From Tomocerus qinae (lineage: Eukaryota > Arthropoda > Collembola > Entomobryomorpha > Tomoceridae), in the NCBI GenBank assembly GCA_020055645.1, contig CM034546.1:65596001-65660000 (forward strand): a stretch of DNA of 64,000 bases, in the 5' to 3' direction. The translations under genes were made by a program, and so were the position numbers. A model generated the notes under the pieces. That model saw only the letters and a program-made list of their open reading frames with translations, was not told the origin of the DNA and ran no database searches. Shown here one piece after another: positions 18,691 through 31,700 of the stretch (within the stretch, counting starts at the first letter, position 1; every line of letters starts with the position of its first letter).

Positions 18691-21600
18691 TCAATCGCTA
18701 GTATCAGCATCAATATCCTTTGATTTTGATTCGTTTTCTCTTGCCTTGACTTTCTCATGCCATTTCATGTGACCACCGAGGACATCTTTCCGAGCAAATG
18801 TTTTTCCACAAACTTCACATACGAATGGCTTTTGACCCGAGTGCTTGGCTTCAATATGAAGATTAAGATGCTGCTTCAATCTGCATAAGTAGGGGCAAAA
18901 TTCGCACTGAAATTTCTTTTCTCCATGAACGACGTTCCAATGAGCTTTCAAGATGTCTTTTCCAGAAAAATATTTGTCACAAACATCACATTGATATTTT
19001 TTCTCAGAATGGACTCTATCTATATGAGCTTTCAGATTACGTTTGGTAGGAAATTTTTTGTCGCAATTTTCACAGGGAAATGGTTTTTCTCCTGTGTGTG
19101 TGCGCAGATGCTTATTAAGACTGAAACTTGAAGGAAAGGTTTTCTGACATAAATCACAAGAGTACTGTATTTCTTTGGTATGCACCACTTTGATGTGATC
19201 TCTAAGTCTAGTGTTATCATAGAATTTTCTCGTACAGAACTCATAGGTACATTGGTGTAAAGTTCCTTTATGCTTTTTTAAATGTACACGTAAATTGTCA
19301 GAACTTGCAAATTTCTTCCCGCACTCATCACAGGAAACAGGATTTCGGTGGACCCTGATAATATGTCTACTTAAATAAGACTGGCACTTGAATTTTGCAT
19401 CACATAAGGTACATGGAAATGGTCTATCATCACTATGAACAGATAGTTCATGTCGTTCCAGTTTACCTTTCAAATTGAAAGAAAGGTCGCAATGAGTGCA
19501 TTTGAACTGTTCGTCAGTCGAGTGAGTCTTCACATGGACTGCTATATACTTTTCAGTTTTAAATGTTTTGGAGCAAATGGGACATGGAAACGATTTTTCT
19601 TTCGGTTTTTCCTCAGTTTCAGTTTCAAGATATTGCTTGTGGCATTTGCTTAAATTGTCGTATTTATAATAACGTTTTTTGCAGACGTGACATTGAAATA
19701 GTTTTTTATTAATATGGCGTTTTTCTTTACTGTGGTAGTCTAGTTGATTTGATCTTGAAAATTCCAAACCGCATATGGCACAGGTAAAGCCTCGATAGTC
19801 CTTCCTTCTGAAATGATTGATAATGCAGCTGTCCCAAATGTTTTCCACGAAATGAATTTTCTTGCATCCAGTACATGGATATATTTTTCTTATCTTACTC
19901 TTGAAATGTGTCAACCGATGTCGCGTGAATTTCAGTTTGCTTGAAAACGTTTTAGAGCATAATGAACAATTATACTTTACTTTATTGTGCTTAGAATCAA
20001 CGTGTAGCTTCAGAGAAATCCTCCCAATAAATTTGTCATGGCAGGATTCACATTGAAAGGATTTTCCTGTATGTACTATCTTGTGTCGACTAAGATTCAG
20101 TTTACGAAAAAACGCTTGGTTGCAAATATCACATTTGTACAATTTTTCGGTGTGGGAATAACGGTGATGAATTTTCAAGATTTCTTTCGTCTTGAAAATC
20201 TTCGGACAAGATTTGCATCTGAAGGAACTTCTTTTGTGATAAAATTTTACATGGTTTTTCAATTCAGTTTGGTTAAAAAAGTTTTCAGGACAATTTTTAT
20301 CACATTTGAAGATTTTATTGTTGCTATGGCCTGACTTAGAACTGTGTGACTTCAACTTCTTCGTAAAGTTGAAAGATAATTTGCATGATTCGATTTGGCA
20401 TCTAAACCGTTTGGCTACTTCAAAAATTTTTGTCCTTTGGGAAGTTTTGAATTTAAGCTTTTCCTTCCTTCTATCCACTAATTTCTCGCTACTGGAAGCA
20501 TCTGAGTATTCGGAATCACTTTCGCTTTGACCGCTTAGAAATTCTGACGCCCATTTTCTGTCATCGCAGACATTTCTAACAGTCAAAACTGATTTTCTCT
20601 TAGACCGAGGACGATCTTCTCTTGCGCCTACAGTTTTAGTGCTTTCAAAAGGTTTTTGTGAATCGTTGACAATTGTTTTCATGGACGCACAAGCTGCCAG
20701 AGCAGCTTTTCTCCTAGGACGGGCACCTTCCTCCGATTTTGATGTTGTAGATACTTCTGAAGAACCTAACTCCAAACCTTTAAATAAAGTTAAACGTAAA
20801 TTGTAAACTTTTGACGATTAGAGCATTACATATTTACAAAAGAATCATTGTAAGTAGTAGTATTACGAGTAAGAATAATTTTCAGTTGCTTAAGATGGAT
20901 ATTTGGGTATTGAAGTGAGTAATCGTTAGCTCGAATATGATCGTTAGAATCTGAAATAATAAATAATAATACAGCATTAATTTAATAATTTCATACTTTT
21001 GTTATTATTATATAAGGACTTACATGAAATCGAGTTAGATAGTCTAAATGCTAATATACAAATTTAAAGACGGAAATTAAATAAATGGAAAGCAAAAAAT
21101 CTTTAAGCCACAAATTATTAATCATTATGACGTATACATTCAACATTATAACTATTAACAATATAATTATCAAACATCTTTTACCTTTTCTACAACAATT
21201 GGTTAACTCATTATCTTGATCTAGCACATCAAAGTCGTCATCGAACCCAAAATCAGCTTCGTTTTCCGCACTGTTATCCGTCAGTAAATCTGCATCTGTT
21301 ACTTCGTCAACGATATAGTCGTCTTCTTCTTTAATAATGTCAATATCATTGTCTGGTTCATGTATAGTTTTAGTAGTTTTTTCATCTTGCGACTTATCTG
21401 AATCATTTTCAGTGGTAAACAACAGCTTCAATTTGTTGTGACGACCAAGGACTTCACATGTAAAAGAGTTAATCACTTCTTGAACCGTGCTATGGAGTTT
21501 TTCAATCATTTCGTGAATTTTGAATATCTTTTCAATTGACGAATAGCACGAAAAGCAAACAGGTGAACTTCTTTGTTTGATAAAATTCCACTGAAAAACA

Positions 21601-21776
21601 CCTTCAAAAATTTCAGAGCTTAAATATTTTGAAACTTTGCCAAATACATTTTGCAGATGTTCCAACGCTCCATCATCACAGTTTATGTTTTTATCAGTGT
21701 ACGTCTGTAAACAGATTAAACAGACATCTTCTCCTTCGGACACTCCCGACGGTAAAGAAGCTATAGGTTCTTCCAT
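18691..21776 (-). CDS. ZAD and C2H2 zinc-finger transcription factor (two exons)
   Basis: Exon 1 is 21776-21185 and exon 2 is 20777-18691. The donor AAAG/GTAAAA and the acceptor TTTAAAG/GT are both phase 1 and rebuild one Gly codon, giving 892 residues. The N-terminus is a zinc-finger-associated domain (ZAD) with Cys19-x2-Cys22 and Cys74-x2-Cys77, the dimerisation module of arthropod ZNF proteins. An acidic region (about 140-195) and a basic Ser-rich linker follow. Then come about 19 C2H2 fingers, of which the seventh and ninth have lost a ligand. Several linkers are of the TGEKPF type. It is a nuclear DNA-binding regulator, probably a lineage-specific paralogue with unknown targets. Exon 2 alone has no ATG near its 5' end, which supports the splice. 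Confidence 0.87.
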
Positions 21777-22315
21777 TATTGTTGTCTACTCTCTACTATA
21801 CTGGTGGTCACGCACAGCTGACAGTGGCATACTCTGATACAAATTAAAATAAAAACATTGGAGTTTGTTTCAATTTCATGTTATGTTATGTTTTTTATGT
21901 TAAATTAATCAATATAATATATAGCATTTATTGCAAAAAAGTTCGAACAACACTTACCTTATAAAACAATGTAATAGTAAATAAACATTTTGAGACAATT
22001 CTGGTACACAAATGAAATATTTATGCCGACCTTCAAAAATGAAAATCAAAAGGGATAAAAACCAAACACACTATTAAATCATAAATAGACGGATAATAAA
22101 TAATTTATTTGCTTACTTCTGTCAGCTGCTGCTGAGAAGGACTTTCATAATATTTCCCTTTCCGCCTATTTAGATACCTAGATTGCCTTGACAGTATATA
22201 GTTACTTTTCCACCCCGATTCAACGGTTTGAGTTAGACCGTTGAAATTTTCAGGGTACATACAATCGTAAGGTACAAAGGAATGTCAGGTTCGTAAATTG
22301 GTAAGATGGGCCAAA
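21777..22315. other. Intergenic region upstream of the zinc-finger gene
   Basis: Contains the likely promoter side of the minus-strand zinc-finger gene. No gene or clear repeat seen. Confidence 0.4.
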
Positions 22316-22574
22316 CCCCCTGACAGGGGGAGGGGTTCAAAAATTAAAAATATCTAAAATTGACGTAACTTCGGTTTTATTCATCATAAAAAGTCGTGCA
22401 ATAGTTAGAATGAAAGCTGACATGTCCCAGGACACTGTTAAATAGGTTACAATCATCCCCTGACAGGGAAAGTGCGTGAAATGCATAAAAATAACTGAAA
22501 ATCGTTTCAGCCCCAGTTCTATTCGTACTACAAGGCAAGGTCGAGTAATGGCTCCATTGGAAGCCAACATGTCC
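22316..22574. repeat. Two imperfect tandem units of about 142 bp
   Basis: Units beginning CCCCTGACAGGG (about 22318 and 22460) both continue through an AAAAATA tract and a similar mid-part and end in (G)ACATGTCC (22432 and 22574). Divergence is substantial. Possibly a satellite or transposon remnant. Confidence 0.4.
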
Positions 22575-22784
22575 ACCGATTTCTTTTGTGGTTCTGCATT
22601 TAATTCCCACTTGAAACGATAATTGATATTAGTTTAATATGCAATTTTGAATTTTTACTTCGTCATTGATTTGGCGTTTTATTATATTAGGGTCATTTGC
22701 TGATGAATTTCGAAATCTACCTTTAGATAGGAGAGCAATCAATATCTTTTGATAAACTAAATATGAAAGTCATCTAGACGACTT

Positions 22785-24120
22785 TGGAAAAATTTTCCGG
22801 AGTCTTGGATTTGGTAGACCATTGAGGCTACTGATACAGCAATAGAGATGACCAAACCTGTCCCAGATACTTTGAATTCGTGGATGCTGACAGGATTTTC
22901 ACTGAATTCGGTGTTGGGAATCTGAATTACTCTCAACCCTCAAATGCTTGAAACATTTCGGCCATTTTTCATCTACTTGAATTTACCATTCTCAGTTGTA
23001 AAAGGGGAAATACATAATCTGCAAGTTCGTTTGCACAACTATTTATATGAAGAAATAACTGGAGTCGTAGTTGTTAAGAACGAAAAGAAGGAATTCAATT
23101 TCCTGGAAAGGAAAGCCATATTTGACACCTCGATACAGAAATATATAAATTTGTTGCCTCACGAAGTAACGTCAATGACAATTACAATAGTTCCAGTTAA
23201 AGAAGAAGAAATCAAATTAGAAGTCGAAGCTAGAACAACGATAGCCGGAGATGCAATTTCTCAAATCTTGACAGTAAAGCCACGTGGAGATAAAATATTG
23301 AAAAATACAGCCTTCTTGCTTGATATCCGACCTGGTATTCCAAAGACGATGCAATTGTCTCCAGTTTTCCACAAAATTAGAGTAGAGGGTAGGGACAGTG
23401 TAAGGTAGGTAAGTGTCCTTTTGACCTTTCTCAAAACAGTTAATTTTCCCGAGTATAGAATAACTATTGAGAAAGCTGTAGCATATCTTTGAAATCAACT
23501 TCCTGAGGTGGACGATCCTTATATCGTGTGTTATGCTTTACATTTAGCCAATAGTCAAAACAAAGATACAGCCTTTAAAAAGATGGAAAAGCCATCACAA
23601 AAATATGTATCTGGTGAGAAAGTTTTTTGGACGAACAAGATAAATAATAATTCCTTTAAAACTTCATTATCAAATATTTCGTGATCAGAAGAACAGTGTC
23701 CTGTTTTGGTGGAGATGACAGCTTATTGTTTATTACGTCTTAAGAGATGAAGTAATGGAAGGTAATAAAATTGTAAAATGGCTTGTGGCACAGCGAAATT
23801 TCAACGGTGGATTTCTGTCTACCCAAGACACAATTATTGGGTTGACTGATCTGGCAGAATATGAAAAGTTGCTCCGCAATCGTCGCGCACAGTCAAACTA
23901 TCAACTGCAAGTTATTCTAACCTACAAAAACGGAACACAGCTAGTTGATGTCACTGATGACAGCAAAATGGTTTGCAAGAACAAATTTACCGCCTGAGAC
24001 CACAGAAGTAACTTTTGGAAGGGGATTGGCTATGACTCAGCTCAATTGGAATTACTACCTAAACAGTGGAGTTGCATTGCAGTTGCAGGACCTTCATTTT
24101 CTATACCTCCACAGGTAACA
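22785..24120 (+). pseudogene. Alpha-2-macroglobulin / thioester protein (TEP) pseudogene
   Basis: Pieces in family order: an ESWIW...TLNSWMLTGFSL-type segment (about 22795-22925), FRPFFIYLNLPFSVVKGE with the following macroglobulin domain (22944-23405), PEYRITIEKAVAYL then LPEVDDPYIVCYALHLAN (about 23445-23690), and KIVKWLVAQRNFNGGFLSTQDT (23755-23995). The family's proteins are secreted protease traps or opsonins. Here in-frame stops interrupt the first and third pieces, reading frames shift between pieces, and the thioester motif (GCGEQ) with the region around it is missing. It is therefore not a working gene. No introns are evident within the surviving pieces. Confidence 0.75.
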
Positions 24121-26157
24121 ATTAGAACTTCTAAAATAAAACTATTGTTTAATATGAAAACGAAAATATGTTTCTTCCAATTTGGAATAAAATATTAAAT
24201 AAATGGTGAAAACGCGATAATATCTAGTGCGCTTTCAAAATAGTTAGGGGTGTTTAAGCACCGTAGCACCCCCGCCCCTAAATACGTCCTTAGTCCTTGA
24301 AGGCTATTTCGCCTACAAAGCAAAAAATGCACTAAGGCTATTTCGTGCACGAAAGAAATGCAATAATATACTGGAAAAACTTTTTTCAGCTTTCTTGTCA
24401 ATTTAACACTAATGCAATTGATCTGTAGCCTCGTAATATGTCTGTTGTCAATAGAAAGATGTTTTAAGTATTAGGCCATGTATTATGTAAGCACTCGACA
24501 AGGCACAAGCCTATGTTAACAATGGGTTATGGCTAGTACGTACTAAATTGGGATGAATTGGCATTAATTGGATTTAATAGCTGTTAAAAAATGGGTAATA
24601 CGGTTCATGTCAAGTAGGGACAGACTATATATCTTCTACGAGAAAAAATAATAGTTATTGCTTAAAAATATGTATGATTTATACGGGCTTAAATGAATTT
24701 AAAATCCTTGTCCATAAATATATGCATGCTTACATACCAACATTTAGTGTAATATTTAAAAATGAAACACATTGTGTGCAATTTTGGGGTGGCCACGCAT
24801 TCTGCTATCAAATCAATTACCTACCACATCAAGTCTATGTAAATAGAAAATTAAAAATTAGTAATGGGTTAATAAATGAATTTAATCAATTGGTTATTAA
24901 AGTTCATCTATAGATAAAAATTTAAACCAAAAAGTCATTAAAAAATTGATGCAATTGTAGTTAAATCAATAAGTGTATATGCATTACTGTTTAATGAGAC
25001 TAAATCCAATTTCAATTTCAACAAGTGGTCAAGCTTACCGTCCGTAATATTATAGCTATTATTAATATATATTATAGCACTGAACTAATACACAAGTAAC
25101 ACATTGTAAAAGTAATGTTATAAATAAATAAGAATCTAATACCCAGATACTCGGTTCAATTTAATTTTAATTTCCTCATTAAGTTGTATAAAATCCATAA
25201 CACTAAAACTTTTTACTGGTTACTGTAACTAAAACTATAAATCTTTTCAATACTTTCCAAAGTATTAACGGAAAAACTTTATAAGACGTCAATCGTAATG
25301 AGGCTCATTTCACTTCAGTAGGTAACTGAATTTCCAGAATTGAAGGATGGCCTCTGTTTGGTACATAATCTAATCAGGGCAACGTAGTCACAAAACTGTC
25401 CTTGTATTATATCTTTTCCAAAGTATCGAGTGTGCGCTAAATTAAATTTACTACCGTTTCTAATGGCATATTTACTGGATGTCGTCTTTTATATTCCGAC
25501 CTTTTCATGTCATTGCATTCAGTAATTGTACATGTATTTATATTATAGTGTTTACACGTGTTTATATGAAATGTAGGCAAGTACCTAAGTCATTAAGGAT
25601 AACATTATATTATTATTATGTTTCTGTATCAATAATTAATGCTAATTAGTAAACTAACTTCGGAGTAAAACCCCAAAGATAGGTTTATTCTAGTTATAAT
25701 GTATCATTACATTTATACTATTCTGCTAAACTCAATTTCGTCATACATAGTCATTAGCCTATCAGGTTATTAATTACATGTCTACGTGCATTTCATTTCT
25801 GCCTTGACATAGAAGTTGTGGTCACTAAACAAAATATTTCAAGTGGTTGATTCAATAACTCAGGGATAAATATGTTTACAATGGCGTAGAAAGTTAAGGA
25901 TAAACAAGAAGTACGTCCCGTCATAAAAGTTATAGTATGTATGGCCATACAAAAAATGCATAATTTTTGTGAGGTTTGAGCATTGAAGTTATTTTCCTGT
26001 AAACTTGCCTACTAACTCATCATACATTGCATTCTCCACAGTGTCATCCACAAAGTTGTAAATGGTCATTTCGATTACATCTTAATTATTATCCCTGCCA
26101 TTTTAATAAAGTGGTACACAATAGTACATAAAGGTGCACAAAAGATAACTAATTAAA
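24121..26157. other. Intergenic region
   Basis: AT-rich. At about 24240-24300 a stretch ending CCCCTAAATACGTCCTTA resembles the end of the MITE at 44771-44921. No supported gene. The last few hundred bases are the upstream region of the GPCR gene. Confidence 0.4.
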
Positions 26158-28421
26158 ATGGATACCATCAGTAGTACTTTAATTTTTACTATGACTCTCA
26201 CATTGTGTATTTGTGTCTTGGGACTTCTTGGAAATATCTTAAGTGTAATTACATTGATTCAGAAAGAAATGAGATCTGCCACAACATACTTTCTACTCGG
26301 ACTTTCGATCTCAGATATCCTACTCCTCACACTGAGTTTCATACGCACTCTGAATCACCTTTACCCTCTGTACCTGGACAGTTCTGTGGGCCTAATAACA
26401 TTCATTTTCTTATGGGATTGGATATGTAAGATTTGTAACATTTTTAAATCTATTTTATATTATCCATTACCTAATTACCTTCAGTTATTATAACCTACCA
26501 ATAATATTAAATTATTAATTATTACCTACGGACTTTGGGTTTATCTTTATGCTTATATTTGATTTTATAATGCAAAAGAATGAATGATGCTTTATTTTAA
26601 TCACATTTTAAAAATTTTATCTTGAATTACAAATCAAACTAATTATATTTACAAATCAGTTAAGTATTTATTTCTACTACAATAATAATAATTTTGAATA
26701 ACTAAAATTAGTAATCGTGGATAATGGGTACCGATACATTTGCCATTCATTAATTTATTACATATCAAATTTATTGTATAGTTATTGGCAATAATTATTA
26801 AAATTAAAAAAAATGGCCCTACAAGTATAATATTATCATACAAGTTGTGCACTCAGGAAACAATACAATATTACCACCCACCTTACCCACTTATTTGGCA
26901 CATAAATCTGTAAATAATATCCTCACATTTATTAGTCTCGGCTACTTGTTTACTTAGTAGATTTCATATTTCAGCGAAATTGGTAGGTTATCATACACCC
27001 ACGTAATTTTCACTAGGTATTAGGTAGTATAGTAGTGCAATATTTTCTGTCGTGTGTTGCATACCTACGAATACGTGCTCTTCGTTTCATGTAAACCACA
27101 TAAAAGTAGGAAAACCAATATGAAAAGGAAACCAAATGTTTTGCTTTCAGATGATCATTTCACCTATTCCCCATTAACCACATAAATAATTATTACACAG
27201 AAACTTTATCATGACATTGAATGCAGTGGGAAAGCATTAAGGAAAAATTATTATTATTATTCAATTAGCAGAGTTCAGATTTAGCCGGCCAAAACTATTT
27301 TGAGCCATTCACTCGGGAAAAAGGGGCAAAATGGTTAATGGGTAAGATGGACTTTTGCCCATTACTTTTGTAACTAAAGTCAAACTTTTTGCGTCAAATT
27401 TTGCATCATTTAGTGTATCTGTTAGCCCCATTTTGACCTTTGCCCATTTTCCCCACTAGCCACATCTCAATTTACCCGCCTACTAGCCATTATAACCTTC
27501 TAGCCACTACCCACTACCCACCGGCTAGTTAAACTCAGGCTAGTGATGCGATACAGATAGACATTGGGCACAAATTATTTATATGTTGTGTATTTACATT
27601 AAGGTACGAGTGGAACGAAATACTTTACCGTGGCCATTGCCTTGGAGCGTTACATAGCGATTTGCCATCCCTTTAAAGCTGTTGAATGGATTAGTGACAA
27701 ACGAGCAAAAGTTTATATGTTATGCACGTTTTTGTTCATCCTAATCTTAGCTAGCTGGAGTTATTTTTATTTCACGTATATGCAATCTTATGGATATGAT
27801 GTCTACGTAGCCATTGTACTCCATTTTTTGCCATTCCTGGTCGTACTGGTTTTCAACGTCCTCATCTATCTTGGGGTAACAGAATCAATTTACTTTAACA
27901 TTGTTTAAACGACCACTTTTAAAACGTGCTAAGTGCCACTACTTTTAAAAGTAGTTAATTAAATGCTAAGTTTAACAAAGTCTAACTTAAATGCTAAAAT
28001 ATAGAAAATTAAATAATAAAAAAAAATGCGTTAAAAATTTCAGCTGCGAAATTTCCAAAAATCTCGGAAAGAAATGACCTCGGCGGATGCCAGTTTAGTA
28101 GCAGTGACAAGAATGCTTCTCTGTGTCGTCTTTGTTTTTGGATTTTGTTACTCCTTCGAATTTATGCGAAGAATATTGAGTTATACTGGATACTTTGCTT
28201 CGAAGAAATATGAGTATTACGACTACACACTGAATCACTTGGCCGACATTTTCTACGTACTGAACTCGTCAGTCAACTTTATAGTTTACATTTTGATGGG
28301 AACAAAATTTCGAAATGAATTTATAATGCTAATGAAAGGTGTATTTAGGCGCTTCAGAAAGCCTTCTAGGGACAAAAATAGTCCAATTACTTCAAATGAA
28401 ACCTCATCATCTTCTTTTTAG
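26158..28421 (+). CDS. Class A (rhodopsin-like) peptide-type GPCR, FMRFamide-receptor-like
   Basis: Exons 26158-26425, 27604-27875 and 28044-28421. Junctions are GT-AG with phases 1 and 0, giving 305 residues. TM1 has the GN of GLLGNILSVITL. TM2 holds LGLSISDILLL. TM3 ends in ALERYIAICHPF (the DRY motif as ERY). TM5 is LHFLPFLVVLVFNVLIYL. TM6 follows a basic loop. TM7 reads LNSSVNFIVYILMG, the NPxxY variant seen in FMRFamide and related neuropeptide receptors. The receptor sits in the plasma membrane and couples to G proteins. It is short for the family: N-terminus, loop 2 and tail are minimal. The ligand is not predictable. Confidence 0.78.
27268..27545. repeat. Possible MITE in GPCR intron
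   Basis: Imperfect terminal inverted repeats (GAGTTCAGATTTAGCCGG on the left; CCGGCTAGTTAAACTC on the right) bound a C-rich segment with repeated TAGCCACTACCCACTACCC-like stretches. No convincing target duplication, so the limits are approximate. Confidence 0.35.
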
Positions 28422-29786
28422 CAAAATATTGACTTTATAATATTAGAAAATAACCTTTAAAAATGTAATAAAAATGTAAATATATGGATATTTTAATTTT
28501 TTCACAACTGATTGACTTTATGAAATACAGATTTATTATGGTTGGATTTTAAACTCAATTGCGTTCTACCCAGACACGTTTTAGAAATTAAATAAATATT
28601 CCCTAGATATAAAAAATATTGTATTTAAAAAACCATGAATTAATTAATAATTGTATTTTAAGTATAGGTTACCTAGATGATATTAAAATAGTCAGGGGTA
28701 TAGGTACTCTCGCTAGAGAGAGACGATGGACTACTCAAATTCAGAAAGATTTTCATGTGTGGATATTTTTTTGTCATTAGCCAATAAAATTACAAATATT
28801 CATAAAAAATTTTGTATGATTTTACAAACGATCCCAAGGGGTGACATTTATTAACATAGTGCGTTTTACTATACTCTGAACAGATTAAATAGCAACCATA
28901 TCCAGCTTGATTGAATGTGTGATATATTAAGGGCGGATTTGCTTTGAGTTCACTACATTTACATATTTAGTTGCCTTGTCTTTCAAAAACTGTGGTTGGA
29001 TAAATTACTTATCATATATTAATATGCTCTTCACTTGCGGCCAGACTAAAATGCCTCGTCTGCACCTTATTATGGAGCACCCTAGACACCATCATTATAA
29101 GTCTACTGCTATGTTTACATTATTTAGCTTGTTATTCCAACTTTTGTATTGGATTATTCTCAGATCAGTTAGGCAGACGGGTGGTGGAACTAAACAGCAG
29201 ACTTAATAAATAACAAAGTAAGAATAGGTTTACAAATAAACACATTATTAAGCTTCATTCATTCCAACATCCATGTCTGCCTTGGCTTATTCAATTGTCA
29301 TTTGCAATATTATAGCCCTCGTTATGTTTAAATAATTTAATTTTGAGGGACAAAGCGACGAAATGGGAGTGTCTGGCTCCAGTAGTAAAAACACATTCGC
29401 ATGAAAAACCTAATTTATAATTTAATATCTCATTTTCAAAGTAAAAGCACCTTAAACACGACTAGGAAATGAATACTACTTGTCTCGTTTCAACTAATTT
29501 AAATATGTAGAGCGACTTAAAGATTCATTTCAAAGCTGCCAAAGTAACTTGAGGAAAATCAATTTCCCATTTCAATAGTGACATTCCACCATCTATGTCA
29601 ACGAAAAAGTTGGTGGCCATTATCTATAAAATACAATTTTACAATATTGAAGCATTATAGTTAATAAAATGTACTGATAGTCGATAGTAACTGTACATGT
29701 ATTCATCTACTTTTGAATTTGACTTTATAGAATTACTATCAAATTCATAGGCAGAATGGTATTCACAACCCTTTTTCCACTTTACA
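28422..29786. other. Intergenic region with a duplicated block
   Basis: 29095-29400 is repeated with changes at about 38050-38935 (shared GATCAGTTAGGCAGACGGGTG and GACGAAATGGGAGTGTCTG). No gene supported; a 76-codon frame at 28976 is not convincing. Confidence 0.4.
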
Positions 29787-31179
29787 GAATTTCTCAAACA
29801 GATTGAAAACTGTTATTATTCCGAATGTAGCAAATTATTCTGGAAGTGAGATTTTAGATTGGATTGGTTTTTATTTTAACATGACATTGATTTACATCCC
29901 AATAATAATAAGTCGACGAAAACATTTTATACCACTTCACAGTCAACCATGTTAAAAGTGCAAAAAAACCTCACGTGGGCTTTCACATTTTACGAAGTGA
30001 TGCAATTCGTACTTTTTCTACGTTCCGAAGAGAATATTAACACTAACACCAAAGCTGTCATGTTTATACTTTTTGTGATAGCATACACGATATTTATAAC
30101 TCTTTTGCCCAATTTTCTGACTAAGACGTTAGAAATTGTACATGTTTTAAATCAGCTCAGTTTGAAAGGATACCCGGTTTTAAATGAAGGTAAATAAATT
30201 AATATTGAAATAGTTTAAAAATTATTCATAATAAGAATTCATACATCTTTTGTTTATACTCTTTAATGGTTAAGGTTGGCAGAAACCAGGAATCAAAACC
30301 TTCATTTATTGGGAAGTGGTATTATCGAAATGGCTTATAGGAAGCTACATCATTCCCATTTTAATGATTGAGTATTTAGCGGTTTACGTTATTGTGGGGA
30401 AACATGTCCTGGCGGATGTCATTAAAGATGTAGATTTATTCCATCTGGACAAATTAGAAAATCCGCTGAGGTTCATACAGTGTTGGTTCGTAGGTTCCCC
30501 AGGAATATTTTTACTAACCATCCTTGGTGCTCTGACTTTCACATATTCAACAAGAACGTGCTTGTATTTGCACATGATAAGGTAATCGTCACAATTAAAT
30601 AGAGATCCATTCCAAAAATAGCATAACAATTTTATTAATTTTTATCCTGCAAAATGGAAATCCAAATTTTAGTAAAGGATAATTTTATTGATTACATTTT
30701 TTAGAGAAAGTGAAAGAAGTCTGGAAGAAAAGATCAAGACGTTTAATGGCTTACGCATTCTAAATATATTACTCAATGATAGTCTTGTTCGTTCATTTGT
30801 CCCTTGTTTAATATATCTCTTGGTGATTGCATCCTCAATTTCTTTGTTTGCCCTAATGAAGCAAAATACAGAAGAAGTTGGCAACGTTGTATTTTTAATA
30901 GTATTATTTGTCTCTAGCACAATATTTACCATTTTTGTGTTGTTCTCGTACGCTCTGTGCTACAAAAGTTCCTCCGAAACTCTTAATGCTCTAAGTAGGA
31001 TGGAATTGCCAGTCGATGTTCATCGTAAGAAATATTGCCAGCAAATGATTGCCAGTACATCAGCCTTTGGTATTCGGTATGGAGTTTTTCAAGTAGTGAA
31101 ACTTAAACACACTTTGGATTGCTTTGACGCTGGTCTCAATATTGTAACATCCCTTCTAATTTCTTCCAATAGTTTATAA
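29787..31179 (+). pseudogene. Gustatory receptor copy 1 (divergent, frameshifted in exon 1)
   Basis: Exon 1 is about 29787-30189, exon 2 is 30275-30581, and exon 3 is 30705-31179. Intron phases are the same as in copies 2 and 3 (1 and 2), and exon 2 has the same 307-bp length. Residues clearly align with copies 2-4 (for example GFYFN, QFVLFLRSEEN, TRTCLYLHMIR, GIRYGVFQVVKLKHTLDC). In exon 1 the frame changes between the GFYFN part and the KTFYTT part (about 29895-29915), and the first 25 or so residues, including the ATG, are not found. Exons 2 and 3 are open. It is either a young pseudogene or a gene with an undetected extra 5' exon. Confidence 0.65.
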
Positions 31180-31337
31180 ATAATTTGTACAATTTCATTG
31201 ATTTTTTCCTGACGATTTTTACATTCCTCATTTTTAGCCACCAACAAGTGTATGAACCCATTTTGATGTATCTAGGCGTGTATACTATATATGTAGTCTA
31301 TATTCTACCTCGAAATTTTTCCGAAATACGCCAAAAT

Positions 31338-31692
31338 CAGGGTTGGCAAGTGAAATATTTCGCTTGAAATAAATAGAGAAATAAATGACTTTATTTCGCG
31401 AAATATTTCACTTCAGCTTTTGTTGAAAAGTGAAATTAATGAAATAAATACAACAAAGTGAAATAAACTCATTTATTTCACCTGTCTGAGGTGAAATAAA
31501 GTCATTTATTTCACTTGCCCAAGGTGAAATAAAGTCATTTATTTCACTTGAAAAGTGAAATAAATGCCCTATTTATTTCATTTTATTTCATTTATTTCAA
31601 TATATTTCTTTATTTCAATTAATTTCAATTAATTTCATTTATTTCACTTTTCAAGATAAAGTCATTGAAATGTGAAATAATTGCCAACCCTG
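31338..31692. mobile_element. Non-autonomous hAT element (MITE), 355 bp
   Basis: Termini CAGGGTTGGCAA and TTGCCAACCCTG are perfect inverted repeats of hAT type. They are flanked by an exact 8-bp target duplication GCCAAAAT at 31330-31337 and 31693-31700. The interior is made almost wholly of repeated GTGAAATAAA / TTTATTTCAC words in both orientations. Confidence 0.85.
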
Positions 31693-31700
31693 GCCAAAAT

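Noticed and set aside
31185..31367. Extra last exon for gustatory receptor copy 1
   Set aside because: The three other copies end at the same TSLLISS position without a conserved donor, so the stop at 31179 is taken as the natural end.
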